Below, one piece after another: positions 50,037-58,859 of a stretch of 64,000 nucleotides of DNA (the stretch's first letter is position 1; each line of letters opens with the position of its first letter). A program made the translations under genes and the position numbers. Origin of the DNA: Streptomyces sp. SID8374 (GTDB lineage Bacteria; Actinomycetota; Actinomycetes; Streptomycetales; Streptomycetaceae); NCBI RefSeq assembly GCF_009865135.1, contig NZ_WWGH01000001.1:4154001-4218000 (forward strand). Direction: 5' to 3'. The notes below the pieces were generated by a model, which was not told the DNA's origin, did not search any database, and was given only the letters and a program-made list of their open reading frames with translations.

Positions 50037-51131
50037 TCAGGAGTTGTTCCCCGCGCGCAGGGTGTCCAGGTCGGCCTTGAGCGTGTTCACCGGGATCGCG
50101 AAGCCGAGGCCCACGCTGCCCGCCGTCGAACCGCTGCCCGCCGCCGAGGAACTGGGCGCGTACATCGCGGAGTTGATGCCGATGATCTCACCGTCCATGT
50201 TGATCAGCGCGCCACCGGAGTTGCCGGGGTTGAGCGAGGCGTCGGTCTGGAGCGCCTTGTACGTGGTCGTCTTCTCGCCCGTGTCGCCGTTGAACTGCTG
50301 CCCGCCGAACTCGAACGGCCACTGCTGTCCGCTGCCGCCCTGCCCCTGGTCCTGGCCCGAGCTGCCGGAGTCGTCCTTGGCCACCGTCACATCCCGGTCC
50401 AGCGCGGAGATGATCCCGCTGGTGACCGTCCCGGTCAGCCCCTCCGGCGAGCCGATCGCCACGACCTGGTCGCCCACCTTGACCTGCGAGGAGTCGCCGA
50501 GCGTGGCCGTCTTCAGCCCGCTCGCGCCGCGCAGCTTGATGAGCGCGAGGTCCTTGTCGGGGTCGGTGCCCACGACATCGGCGGTGTACGTCTTGCCGGT
50601 GGAGAGCGTGACCTCGATCTGCTGGGCGCCCGAGATGACGTGGTTGTTGGTGACGATCTCGCCGTCGTCGGTGATCACGACCCCGGACCCGGTGGACTTG
50701 CCCGCCGAGGAGGCCGCGCCGATCTCGACGATGGCCGGGGAGACCGCCTCCGCGACGCCCGAGACCGTGCCCTTGCTGCTCTGGGCCACGGTGGTGCCCT
50801 TGACCACGCCGGTGGAGCCGGTGGCGGTGGCCCCGCCGTCGGTGAGCTGCCCGACCAGCGCCGCGCTGCCGCCGCCGATCACGGCCGCGGCGAGGGCTAC
50901 GGCCGCCAGCAGCGCCACCGGCCGCTTCGCCCGGCGCTCGCGGTGCCCGGGGGCGGGGGGCTCGGTGGCGTACGCGGAGGGGGTGGGGGCGTACGGGGGC
51001 GGGGGCGGGTAACCGCCCGCCGCGCCTTCGTGCGCCGTGCTGCCGCCGTCGTACGCCGTACTGCCGTAGGGGTACGAGGCCGGGTCCTGGTCCGTCGAGT
51101 GCGCGCCGCTCGGGCGAAGGTTCTCCGTCAT
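50037..51131 (-). CDS. HtrA/DegP-like secreted serine protease without PDZ domain
   Basis: 364 aa from ATG 51131; ATG 51137 and GTG 51149 are alternatives and no SD decides. A Pro/Tyr/Gly-rich cytoplasmic N-terminus, one membrane helix (about 69-91), then a trypsin-like domain with triad His in TNNHVISG, Asp in DKDLALIKL and Ser in NPGNSGGAL. It ends right after GLGFAIPVNTLKADLD, where family members such as PepD/HtrA continue into a PDZ domain. An insert rich in Gln, Gly and Ser (about 245-275) lies inside the protease domain. It lies just upstream of the two-component genes and probably acts in envelope protein quality control. Confidence 0.92.
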   Translation of the reverse strand: MTENLRPSGAHSTDQDPASYPYGSTAYDGGSTAHEGAAGGYPPPPPYAPTPSAYATEPPAPGHRERRAKRPVALLAAVALAAAVIGGGSAALVGQLTDGGATATGSTGVVKGTTVAQSSKGTVSGVAEAVSPAIVEIGAASSAGKSTGSGVVITDDGEIVTNNHVISGAQQIEVTLSTGKTYTADVVGTDPDKDLALIKLRGASGLKTATLGDSSQVKVGDQVVAIGSPEGLTGTVTSGIISALDRDVTVAKDDSGSSGQDQGQGGSGQQWPFEFGGQQFNGDTGEKTTTYKALQTDASLNPGNSGGALINMDGEIIGINSAMYAPSSSAAGSGSTAGSVGLGFAIPVNTLKADLDTLRAGNNS

Positions 51132-51231
51132 GTCCATCAGGCTGGCCACCGAACATGAGAGCAGCCTGAGTACGCCCTGAGAAGCCCGGAAGAACCGCGT
51201 ATGCCCGCTGTAAAGGCCCGCGAGCCGGCGG

Positions 51232-52272
51232 TTACGCCGAAGCGTTCGGCTCCCCGCAGCCGCACGAGCGCCGGATCACCAGCGCCGAGGGGAACTGCTT
51301 CAGCCGCTCCCGCCGCGAGCCCACGACCCGGAGCGAGTCGTCCAGCACCAGGTCGACCGCGGCCCGCGCCATCGCCGGGCGGTCGGAGAAGACCGTGGTC
51401 AGCGGCGGATCGGTGAGCCCGGCCTCCTTCACGTCGTCGAAGCCCGCCACCGCCAGCTCACCCGGCACGTCGATGCGCAGCTCGCGCGCCGCCCGCAGCA
51501 CCCCGATGGCCTGGTCGTCGGTGGCGCAGAAGATCGCCGGGGGCCGGTCCGGGCCGGCGAGCAGCCCGAGGGCCACCTGATAGGCGTCGTACCGGTTGTA
51601 CGGGGCCTGGAAGAGCCGGCCCTCCGTGGAGCGGCCGGACTCGTGCATCGCCCGGCGCCACCCCTCGACGTGGTCGGCGACCGGGTCACCGACGGCCGGG
51701 GTCTCCTCCGTACCGCCGAGGCAGGCCACGTACGCGTGACCGTGCTCCAAGAGGTGGCGGGTGGCCAGCTGCGCGCCGCCGACGTCGTCCGTGACGACCG
51801 CGACGTCGTCGATCGCCTCGGGGCGCTCGTGCAGCAGCACGACCCGGGCGTCCCACGCCTCTATCTCCGCCGCCGCCCGCTCGCTGGGGCCCTGGCTGAC
51901 CAGGATCAGCCCGGAGACGCGCATGCCGAGGAAGGCCCGCAGATAGTGGACCTCGCGCTCGTCGCGGTAGTCGGAGTTGCCGACGAGCACCATTTTCCCG
52001 CGCTCGGCGGCGGCCTGTTCGACCGCGTGCGCCATCTCCGCGAAGAAGGGCTGCCGGGCGTCGGGGACGATCATTCCTATGAGGTCGGTCCGCCGCGAGG
52101 CCATGGCCTGGGCGACCCGGTCGGGCCGGTAGCCCAGCTGCTTGATCGCGGCGAGCACCCGCTCGCGCGTGGCCGGGGCGACCGGCCGGGGTCCGTTGTT
52201 GATGACGTAGCTGACGACCGCGGTCGACGTCCCCGCCAGTCTCGCCACATCGTCCCGCGTCACCTTGGCCAC
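51232..52272 (-). CDS. LacI-family regulator
   Basis: 346 aa from GTG 52272. Helix-turn-helix TRDDVARLAGTSTAVVSYVINNGPRPVAPATRERVLAA with the hinge QAMASRRT, then a periplasmic-binding-protein-like effector domain. The C-terminal RRSCGCGE is unusual; similar CGC tails occur in some actinobacterial LacI proteins. The cognate sugar is unknown and no transporter adjoins. It sits between the protease gene and glnR, as in S. coelicolor. Confidence 0.93.
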   Translation of the reverse strand: MAKVTRDDVARLAGTSTAVVSYVINNGPRPVAPATRERVLAAIKQLGYRPDRVAQAMASRRTDLIGMIVPDARQPFFAEMAHAVEQAAAERGKMVLVGNSDYRDEREVHYLRAFLGMRVSGLILVSQGPSERAAAEIEAWDARVVLLHERPEAIDDVAVVTDDVGGAQLATRHLLEHGHAYVACLGGTEETPAVGDPVADHVEGWRRAMHESGRSTEGRLFQAPYNRYDAYQVALGLLAGPDRPPAIFCATDDQAIGVLRAARELRIDVPGELAVAGFDDVKEAGLTDPPLTTVFSDRPAMARAAVDLVLDDSLRVVGSRRERLKQFPSALVIRRSCGCGEPNASA

Positions 52273-52296
52273 GCGCGGCAGTCTACGCGGATGGAA

Positions 52297-53112
52297 CTAC
52301 CTCTTGGCAGCCTCTACCGGGGCTTCTTCCGCCGCCGTGGCCGAAGACGACTGCTCCGAACGGGCGACGGGTTCGCCGGCCTTCTGCTGCTTCTGCTGGG
52401 CGGCCTGCCGCTCCTTCGCCTCCTCGGCCGCGCGCTCCACCTTCTCCGGGGTGACGAAGCGGTAGCCGACGTTGCGTACGGTCCCGATCAGTGACTCGTG
52501 CTCGGGGCCGAGCTTGGCGCGCAGCCGCCGGACGTGGACGTCGACCGTCCGCGTACCGCCGAAGTAGTCGTACCCCCAGACCTCCTGGAGGAGCTGGGCG
52601 CGGGTGAAGACCCGGCCCGGGTGCTGGGCCAGGTATTTCAGCAGTTCGAATTCCTTGAAGGTCAGGTCCAGGACCCGGCCCTTGAGCTTCGCGCTGTACG
52701 TCGCCTCGTCGACGGAGAGGTCGCCGTTGCGGATCTCCATCGGGGAGTCGTCGGAGGTGATCTGCTGCCGGCCGGTGGCCAGCCGCAGCCGCGCCTCGAC
52801 CTCCGCCGGCCCCGCCGTGTCCAGCAGGACGTCGTCGATGCCCCAGTCGGCGGTGACGGCCGCGAGGCCGCCCTCGGTGACGACGAGGATCAGCGGACAG
52901 CCCGGTCCGGTGGACCGCAGCAGCTGACAGAGCGAGCGGACCTGCGGGAGGTCGCGGCGCCCGTCGATGAGGATCACATCGGCGCCCGGGGTGTCCACCA
53001 GGGCCGGGCCCTCGGCGGGGGCGACCCGCACGCTGTGCAGCAGGAGGCCGAGGGCGGGAAGCACCTCCGTCGACGGCTGGAGTGCGTTCGTCAACAGCAG
53101 CAGTGAACTCAT
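52297..53112 (-). CDS. glnR: Nitrogen regulator GlnR
   Basis: 271 aa from ATG 53112. It is nearly identical to the S. coelicolor GlnR sequence as I remember it: MSSLLLLTNALQPSTEVLPA at the N-terminus, an atypical receiver domain with a lone Asp in DVILIDGRRDLPQ, and a PhoB-type winged helix KEFELLKYLAQHPGRVFTRA...GTRTVDVHVRRLRAKLG. GlnR controls glnA, glnII, amtB, nirB, ure and many other genes; it is an orphan regulator that works without a kinase. The tail after residue 225 is a Glu/Ala/Gln-rich low-complexity stretch, which varies between species. Confidence 0.97.
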   Translation of the reverse strand: MSSLLLLTNALQPSTEVLPALGLLLHSVRVAPAEGPALVDTPGADVILIDGRRDLPQVRSLCQLLRSTGPGCPLILVVTEGGLAAVTADWGIDDVLLDTAGPAEVEARLRLATGRQQITSDDSPMEIRNGDLSVDEATYSAKLKGRVLDLTFKEFELLKYLAQHPGRVFTRAQLLQEVWGYDYFGGTRTVDVHVRRLRAKLGPEHESLIGTVRNVGYRFVTPEKVERAAEEAKERQAAQQKQQKAGEPVARSEQSSSATAAEEAPVEAAKR

Positions 53113-53335
53113 CGCCGCCCACCTGCCTGGTTCGGTCGATCGTGTTGCACGGTTCGCTCGCCCATTACGTCGGTCCTCCTCGTTCCCTGCGAGAGGGGCA
53201 CTCCCGGGTCGGACCCGGGGGAGTATGCGGCACTGCTTCGTACGGCTGTACGGCGATGACCCCGCGATCACGCTGCGGCGTTCGTCATACAGGTTTTACG
53301 GTGCGGTCCCGCGCCCTGGGACCGCTGAGCTTGTT

Positions 53336-53351
53336 GAAACGTCTCCGTAAC
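53336..53351. promoter_or_regulatory. GlnR-box-like sequence upstream of glnR
   Basis: GAAAC-N6-GTAAC has the b-site/a-site words and 6-bp spacing of Streptomyces GlnR boxes (gTnAC-N6-GaAAC in tandem arrays). It lies 224-239 bp upstream of the glnR ATG and about 70 bp from the divergent hydrolase gene. Only one pair is clear, so support is modest. The rest of the 309-bp gap has a hairpin near 53373-53402 and no gene. Confidence 0.35.
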
Positions 53352-53421
53352 AACGCCCGGGAAGCACAAAAGGACCCGGGGGCTGCATTGCCCGGATCCT
53401 CTTCGCAGCAGAATAGCCCAC

Positions 53422-54354
53422 ATGAGTTCCGCGTCCGAGGGTCGATTCCTGAGTTCTTCTGTTCCCTTGCTCACGCGGGTCCCACGATTCGCCACATTGC
53501 TGACCGATGACGGGGTCCCGGTCGAGGCGGTGTACGAGCCGTGTACGGCAGGTTTCGACGCCCGTGTCGGGGCGGGGCCGGAAGCGGTGGCCGACATCCC
53601 CGTGATCGTGGTGGCGCACGGGTTCACGGGCTCGGTCGACCGCCCCGCCGTACGCCGTGCCGCGCGGGTGTTCTCCCAGCGTGCGGCCGTGATCACGTTC
53701 TCGTTCCGGGGGCACGGACGGTCCGGCGGGCGCTCCACGGTGGGCGACCGCGAGGTGCTGGATCTGGCCGCCGCGGTGGCGTGGGCGCGGACCCTGGGGC
53801 ACTCCGAGGTCGTTACGGTCGGGTTCTCCATGGGCGGCTCGGTGGTGCTCCGCCACGGCGCTCTGTATACGGAAGAAACCGAGGCACGGGATACGTCCGT
53901 CCGTGTACCGGTGCGCGAACGGCGCACGGGGGAGCACTTGGGGGCGCACTTCGGCGCGCATGCCGATGCGGTGGTGGCGGTCAGCTCTCCCGCCCGCTGG
54001 TACTACCGGGGTACGGCCCCGATGCGCCGCCTGCACTGGGTGGTGACCCGGCCCTCGGGCCGCCTCGTCGGGCGGTACGGATTCCGTACCCGGATCGCCA
54101 CCGAGGACTGGGACCCCGTCCCGCTCTCCCCGGTCGCCGCCGTCCCGCTCATCGCCCCGGCCCCGCTGCTGCTCGTGCACGGCGACCGGGACCCGTACTT
54201 CCCGCTGGACCACCCGCGCATGCTGGCCGACGCGGCGGGGGAGGGCGGTGCGGAGCTGTGGCTGGAGCGGGGGATGGGGCACGCGGAGAACGCGGCGGAC
54301 GACGCCCTGCTGGCCCGGATCGCCGACTGGGCGTCGGGCGCGCTGTCGGCGTGA
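53422..54354 (+). CDS. Alpha/beta hydrolase (esterase-like)
   Basis: 310 aa. Oxyanion segment VVAHGFTGSVDRP, nucleophile elbow GFSMGG, acid in VHGDRDPYFP and His in GMGHAEN complete the catalytic triad. An insert before the lid region carries GTAPMRRLHW. No signal peptide, so cytoplasmic. The role is unknown. It is followed 46 bp later by a MoaD-like gene on the same strand, as in S. coelicolor next to glnR. Confidence 0.9.
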   Translation: MSSASEGRFLSSSVPLLTRVPRFATLLTDDGVPVEAVYEPCTAGFDARVGAGPEAVADIPVIVVAHGFTGSVDRPAVRRAARVFSQRAAVITFSFRGHGRSGGRSTVGDREVLDLAAAVAWARTLGHSEVVTVGFSMGGSVVLRHGALYTEETEARDTSVRVPVRERRTGEHLGAHFGAHADAVVAVSSPARWYYRGTAPMRRLHWVVTRPSGRLVGRYGFRTRIATEDWDPVPLSPVAAVPLIAPAPLLLVHGDRDPYFPLDHPRMLADAAGEGGAELWLERGMGHAENAADDALLARIADWASGALSA

Positions 54355-54400
54355 CCCATCATGGAGAGCTGACGCACGAACCGACCGAAGGAGTGGCGCC

Positions 54401-54655
54401 ATGGCAGCGGGGACGATCCGCTACTGGGCTGCGGCCAAGGCCGCCGCGGGCACCGCGGAGGAGCCGTACGCGGCGGCGACCCTCGCCGAGGCGCTCGAAG
54501 CGGTACGCGAACGGCACCCCGGCGAGCTGAGCCGCGTGCTCCAGCGGTGCTCGTTCCTCATCGACGGCAACCCCGTCGGTACCCGTGGGCATGAGACCGT
54601 ACGCCTTGCCGAGGGCGGCACGGTCGAGGTGCTCCCGCCGTTCGCAGGAGGGTGA
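54401..54655 (+). CDS. MoaD/ThiS-family sulfur carrier protein
   Basis: 84 aa from ATG 54401, with AAGGAG upstream. A beta-grasp fold ends in ...VEVLPPFAGG; the terminal Gly-Gly is where sulfur is carried as thiocarboxylate. The likely role is molybdopterin or another sulfur-transfer pathway. A thiosulfate sulfurtransferase lies 3 kb downstream, but no MoaE gene is nearby. Confidence 0.9.
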   Translation: MAAGTIRYWAAAKAAAGTAEEPYAAATLAEALEAVRERHPGELSRVLQRCSFLIDGNPVGTRGHETVRLAEGGTVEVLPPFAGG

Positions 54656-54665
54656 ACCGCAGGCC

Positions 54666-56261
54666 ATGAGCAGCAGCGATCAGCAGTACCCGTACCCGTA
54701 CGACCCCCAGCCCCAGCCCCAGCCCCAGCAGCACTGGCCCGACGGGACGGCCGGGCAGTCCGCGCTGCCCCAGGAGCCGGGCGGCTACGACCAGGGCGCG
54801 ACGCAGACGTGGCAGGCGCCGACCTGGGACACGCAGTACCAGCCGACGATCCAGCGGGACCAGCGCCAGGACCAGCACCAGGGACACGCGCGGGCCTACG
54901 GGCAGCAGCCGGACGCGTACGGGGCCGGGCAGCCGCAGCCGGATGCCTACGGAGCCGGGCAGCCGCAGCCGGACGTCTACGGGGTCGGGCAGCCGCAGCC
55001 GGACGTCTACGGGGTCGGGCAGCCGCAGTCTGACGCGTACGGGTTCGGGCAGCCGGGCGTCTACGGGGCCGGGCAGCCGGACCCGTACGGGACATCGCAG
55101 CCGCAGCATCAGGAGCCCCGGTACCAGCAGCCGCAGCACCAGCCTCCTGGGCACCAGCAGCCGCAGCAGCCTCAGCACGCGCACCAGCCTCCTCGGCACC
55201 AGGAGCCTCAGCGCGCGCAGCAGCCGTACCAGGAGCCTCCTCGGTACCAGGAGCCCCAGCCGTCGCAGCCCCACCACGCGCAGCAGCCCTACCAGCAGCC
55301 CCAGCCCCAGCCCCGTCCCGCCCCCGCCGAGACCGCCTACCTCCCCCCGCAGGGCGCCTCCGGCTCCCTCCCGCTGCCGCCCGAGGTACCGACGGCCCCG
55401 GCCGCCGCCGCACCCACCCCCGTACCCCCTGCCACGCAGCAGCCTCCGCAGCCGGGCCTCGACGACACCGGCTACAGCGCCCCCACCACCCTCGGCAACG
55501 CCCGGATCACCGACGCCCAGCGGGCCCGGGCCGAAGGGCGGTCGCCGATCATCGCGCCCGGGATGCAGCCCGCCGCGCTCACCGCCGGGCTCGGCCTGCT
55601 CCTCGCGGGCGGCGCGGCCATCGGCCCGTACGCCCTGCTCGTCCCGCTCGTCCTGCTCCAGGCGCTGACGGCCGCCGGCTGGTTCCGGCTCAACGGCATG
55701 TGGCCGGCCCGCCAGGGCATCGCGCTCGCCTTCGCGGGCGGCCTCGTCGCCGATGCGGCCCTTCTCGCCGCGGGCCGGGAGCACGGGCCGGCCGCGCTCC
55801 TGGGCACCCTGGGCGTCTGGGTGCTGCTCACCGTGGTCCTCCAGCTCCGCAGCCACGCGGGCGCCGACGAGCGGATGTACGGCCTGATGGCCACCGTCGT
55901 CTCGGCGGCCCTCGCGGTCCTCGCCGCCGGGCACCTCGCGGCGGCCGGGGACGCGGTGGCGGTCGGCGGGGTGGCGGTCGCGGCCGCCGTGCTCGCCCGT
56001 GCGCTGCCGCTGCCGGGTGCCGCGTCCGTCGTGGTGGCGCTGCTCGCGGGCGCGGGCGCCGGTGTCGCGGTGGGCGGCTTCACGGATTACGGCAGCCAGG
56101 GGGCGCTCCTCGGCCTCGCGGCGGGTGTCGCCGCCCTGATCGGGCTGCGGGTGGCGAGCTACGACTACCCGTCCCGCTTCGTCCACATGACGGCCGGGGT
56201 GGCGCTGCCGCTCACCGCCGCGGCACCGGCGGTGTACCTGATCGGCCGCGCACTCGTCTGA
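54666..56261 (+). CDS. Membrane protein with long Pro/Gln/Tyr-rich N-terminus
   Basis: 531 aa from ATG 54666. The first about 270 residues are disordered, dominated by Gln, Pro, Tyr, Gly and Ala, and include a run of ten-residue units (YGAGQPQPDA-type) at about residues 80-150. The C-terminal 230 residues hold about eight membrane helices. The family is an uncharacterised streptomycete membrane protein. The N-terminal tail could bind partners or form condensates; that is speculation. The repeat is described separately. Confidence 0.82.
   Translation: MSSSDQQYPYPYDPQPQPQPQQHWPDGTAGQSALPQEPGGYDQGATQTWQAPTWDTQYQPTIQRDQRQDQHQGHARAYGQQPDAYGAGQPQPDAYGAGQPQPDVYGVGQPQPDVYGVGQPQSDAYGFGQPGVYGAGQPDPYGTSQPQHQEPRYQQPQHQPPGHQQPQQPQHAHQPPRHQEPQRAQQPYQEPPRYQEPQPSQPHHAQQPYQQPQPQPRPAPAETAYLPPQGASGSLPLPPEVPTAPAAAAPTPVPPATQQPPQPGLDDTGYSAPTTLGNARITDAQRARAEGRSPIIAPGMQPAALTAGLGLLLAGGAAIGPYALLVPLVLLQALTAAGWFRLNGMWPARQGIALAFAGGLVADAALLAAGREHGPAALLGTLGVWVLLTVVLQLRSHAGADERMYGLMATVVSAALAVLAAGHLAAAGDAVAVGGVAVAAAVLARALPLPGAASVVVALLAGAGAGVAVGGFTDYGSQGALLGLAAGVAALIGLRVASYDYPSRFVHMTAGVALPLTAAAPAVYLIGRALV
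54909..55094 (+). repeat. Tandem 30-bp in-frame repeat array
   Basis: Units resembling CGTACGGGGCCGGGCAGCCG recur about every 30 bp within the membrane-protein gene, decaying to 24-27 bp at the end. They encode the ten-residue YGxGQPQPD(A/V) motif. All unit lengths are multiples of three. Confidence 0.88.
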
Positions 56262-56396
56262 CGCGCCTCACCCGGCGTCCACGGGCCTGACGCCCACTCA
56301 ACGCCGGTACACGCCCCCGGGAACCGATGAGGTGGTGCCACTCGTCGATCACTTGGGGGCACTGACCGTACGGCCGAGGCGGGGGAAACGACACAC

Positions 56397-57086
56397 ATGC
56401 GCGCACTGCGAATACTGCTGGTCCTGCTGGTGGTGCTCGGCGGCCTCTTCGTCGCCGCCGACCGGCTGGCGCTCCACTTCGCCGAGTCGGAGGCCGAGGA
56501 CCGGGTCAGCATCAGCGGTGGCAGCGGGGGGACGACCGACATCTCGATCAAGGGCTTCCCCTTCCTGACCCAGCTGGCCGCGTCGAAACTCGACCGGGTC
56601 GATGTCACGCTCAAGGGCATGAAGACCGAGGCCGCGGGCCGCGCGATACGGGTCGGCGAGGTGCGGGCGCAGCTCCACGACGTGAAGCTCGGCTCCGGCT
56701 ACACCACCGCCACCGCGGCCCGCGCCACCGGCACGGCCGTCGTCTCGTACGAGGACCTGACGGCGGCGGCGGAGGACGGCGTCACCGTGGCGTACGGCGG
56801 CGACGGCAAGGTGAAGGTCACCGGCACGGTCGAGATCCTCGGCCGCCCGATCTCCCGCAGCGTGGTCTCCACCGTGACCCGGGTCGACGGCCACACGATC
56901 AAGGTGCGCGCGGACGAGGTGCCGGGCGAGGGCATCCCGGGGGTGGAGCAGCTGGTGCGGACGAAGACGGACTTCCAGGGGGACATCGACGGTCTGCCGA
57001 AGGGCCTGGAGCTCCAGAAGATCCAGGTGACGGAGAACGGCCTGGAGATCGCGCTGAACGGCTCGGACGTGTCGCTGACGGGCTGA
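56397..57086 (+). CDS. DUF2993 (LmeA-like) exported protein
   Basis: 229 aa. An N-terminal uncleaved or cleaved signal helix (RALRILLVLLVVLGGLFVAAD), then the DUF2993 beta-sandwich with DISIKGFPFLTQLAASKLDRVDVTLKGM. The mycobacterial member LmeA binds phospholipid in the envelope and affects lipomannan synthesis. Here a lipid-binding envelope function is inferred. Confidence 0.88.
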   Translation: MRALRILLVLLVVLGGLFVAADRLALHFAESEAEDRVSISGGSGGTTDISIKGFPFLTQLAASKLDRVDVTLKGMKTEAAGRAIRVGEVRAQLHDVKLGSGYTTATAARATGTAVVSYEDLTAAAEDGVTVAYGGDGKVKVTGTVEILGRPISRSVVSTVTRVDGHTIKVRADEVPGEGIPGVEQLVRTKTDFQGDIDGLPKGLELQKIQVTENGLEIALNGSDVSLTG

Positions 57087-57303
57087 CCCCCCACCACCCC
57101 TTGCCCGCAACCCGGCTCCTTTCCCCACGATCCGGATAGTGAGACGCCGACGTCCGGTCCGTAGATGCGCGGCGGCCGAAGGGCGACGGGGGACCGGCCG
57201 GACGGCGCGCCTCCCCGCTCGTCGTCTCGCATCATGGATGATCGCGTCTCACCATGCGACACGACGGTGACATCTCCGCCCGTACCTCCCTACGATCGGA
57301 CCC

Positions 57304-57384
57304 ATGAAGCGACAGGCGGATCTCACGAAGCGGCGGGCAGTAGACCTGTGCCGCGTCGCCGCCATGCTCTGTCGCACCTCCTGA
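57304..57384 (+). CDS. Cys-rich leader peptide (Ms5788A family)
   Basis: 26 codons. The peptide ends VDLCRVAAMLCRTS, with two LCR motifs. Actinobacterial leader peptides of this kind precede sulfur-metabolism genes and are thought to sense cysteine supply through translation of the Cys codons. It lies 170 bp upstream of the thiosulfate sulfurtransferase gene. The mechanism here is inferred from the family. Confidence 0.8.
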   Translation: MKRQADLTKRRAVDLCRVAAMLCRTS

Positions 57385-57553
57385 GCGGGGCGTTCGTTCC
57401 GTCCCGCCTCCCCTCGGCCCTTCGACCACCGTCAGGGCCGGCCCCGTGCCCCGTACGCGCCACGCTCCGTCCGTCCGCGTGTATACCCGCACCCCCGCAC
57501 GATCACTCCGCATCTCGCACCACCCGCCGCAGACTGCCCCGGAGGAGAACAAC

Positions 57554-58393
57554 ATGAGCCGCAGCGACGTCCTGGTAGACGCCGACTGGGTCGAGGCCCA
57601 CATCGATGACCCGCAGGTCGCCATCGTCGAGGTCGACGAGGACACCTCGGCGTACGAGAAGAACCACATCAAGAACGCGATCCGGATCGACTGGACCAAG
57701 GACCTCCAGGACCCGGTCCGCCGTGACTTCGTGGACCAGGCCGGCTTCGAGAAGCTGCTCAGCGAGAAGGGCATCGGCAACGACACGCTGGTCGTCCTCT
57801 ACGGCGGCAACAACAACTGGTTCGCGTCCTACGCCTACTGGTACTTCAAGCTGTACGGCCACGAGAACGTCAAGCTCCTCGACGGCGGCCGCAAGAAGTG
57901 GGAGCTGGACTCCCGCGACCTGACCGACGCCGTCCCGACGCGCCCGGCCACCCAGTACAAGGCCAAGCCGCAGGACGAGTCGATCCGCGCCTACCGCGAC
58001 GACGTCGTGGCGGCCATCGGCAGCCAGAACCTGGTCGACGTGCGCTCGCCCGACGAGTTCAGCGGCAAGCTGCTCGCCCCGGCCCACCTCCCGCAGGAGC
58101 AGTCGCAGCGCCCCGGCCACGTGCCGAGCGCCCGCAACATCCCGTGGTCGAAGAACGCCAACGACGACGGCACCTTCAAGTCGGACGACGAGCTCAAGGC
58201 CCTCTACGAGGACGAGCAGGTCGACCTGTCGAAGGACACCATCGCGTACTGCCGCATCGGTGAGCGCTCCGCGCTCACCTGGTTCGTGCTGCACGAGCTG
58301 CTGGGCCAGGAGAACGTCAAGAACTACGACGGTTCCTGGACCGAGTACGGCTCCCTCGTCGGCGTGCCGATCGAGCTCGGCGCCAACAAGTAA
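57554..58393 (+). CDS. cysA: Thiosulfate sulfurtransferase (rhodanese)
   Basis: 279 aa from ATG 57554, with GGAGGAG six bases upstream. Two rhodanese domains; the second carries the active-site Cys 233 in YCRIGERS. It transfers sulfane sulfur from thiosulfate to cyanide or other acceptors. It corresponds to the CysA2/CysA3 group of mycobacteria (this name is unrelated to the sulfate-transport CysA). It is co-transcribed with the DUF1416 gene 41 bp downstream and is probably controlled by the leader peptide. Confidence 0.95.
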   Translation: MSRSDVLVDADWVEAHIDDPQVAIVEVDEDTSAYEKNHIKNAIRIDWTKDLQDPVRRDFVDQAGFEKLLSEKGIGNDTLVVLYGGNNNWFASYAYWYFKLYGHENVKLLDGGRKKWELDSRDLTDAVPTRPATQYKAKPQDESIRAYRDDVVAAIGSQNLVDVRSPDEFSGKLLAPAHLPQEQSQRPGHVPSARNIPWSKNANDDGTFKSDDELKALYEDEQVDLSKDTIAYCRIGERSALTWFVLHELLGQENVKNYDGSWTEYGSLVGVPIELGANK

Positions 58394-58434
58394 CCCGACC
58401 GACCCGCACGACCCGACCAGAAGGACAGAACCCC

Positions 58435-58722
58435 ATGTGTGGAGCACAGGCCGGCGGCCCCGACGCTTCGACGATCAAGCCCGGTGAGACCACCATCCAG
58501 GGCAGCGTGACCCGCGACGGCGAGCCCGTCACCGGTTACGTGCGTCTGCTGGACTCGACCGGCGAGTTCACCGCCGAGGTCCCGACCTCGGCGACCGGGC
58601 AGTTCCGCTTCTACGCGGCCGAGGGCACCTGGACGCTCCGCGCCCTGGTGCCGGGCGGCAGCGCCGACCGCACGGTCGTCGCGCAGACCGGTGGACTCTC
58701 CGAGGTCGCGATCGCCGTCTGA
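58435..58722 (+). CDS. DUF1416 protein (SseC-like)
   Basis: 95 aa starting MCGAQAGGPDASTIKPGETT. A short beta-rich fold (fibronectin/carboxypeptidase-regulatory-like). It is always next to the sulfurtransferase in actinobacteria (M. tuberculosis SseC/CysA pairs), so a sulfur-transfer role is inferred. The N-terminal Cys is conserved and may be modified. Confidence 0.92.
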   Translation: MCGAQAGGPDASTIKPGETTIQGSVTRDGEPVTGYVRLLDSTGEFTAEVPTSATGQFRFYAAEGTWTLRALVPGGSADRTVVAQTGGLSEVAIAV

Positions 58723-58761
58723 TCCACGGCATGGCCGCTCGAACGACGGCACAGAACGGCC

Positions 58762-58815
58762 GGAGGGCCGCACCCCAGGGGGTTGGACGCCACCTGACGC
58801 GGGGTGCGGCCCTTC
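58762..58815. terminator. Hairpin after the sulfurtransferase operon
   Basis: GGGCCGCACCCC (58765-58776) pairs with GGGGTGCGGCCC (58801-58812), and the stem extends outward by several pairs. It lies about 40 bp beyond the DUF1416 stop. Confidence 0.85.
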
Positions 58816-58859
58816 GCGCCGTGCTGTGCCAGGTCCCTGGGCGGTTCTACGCTGGAGGC

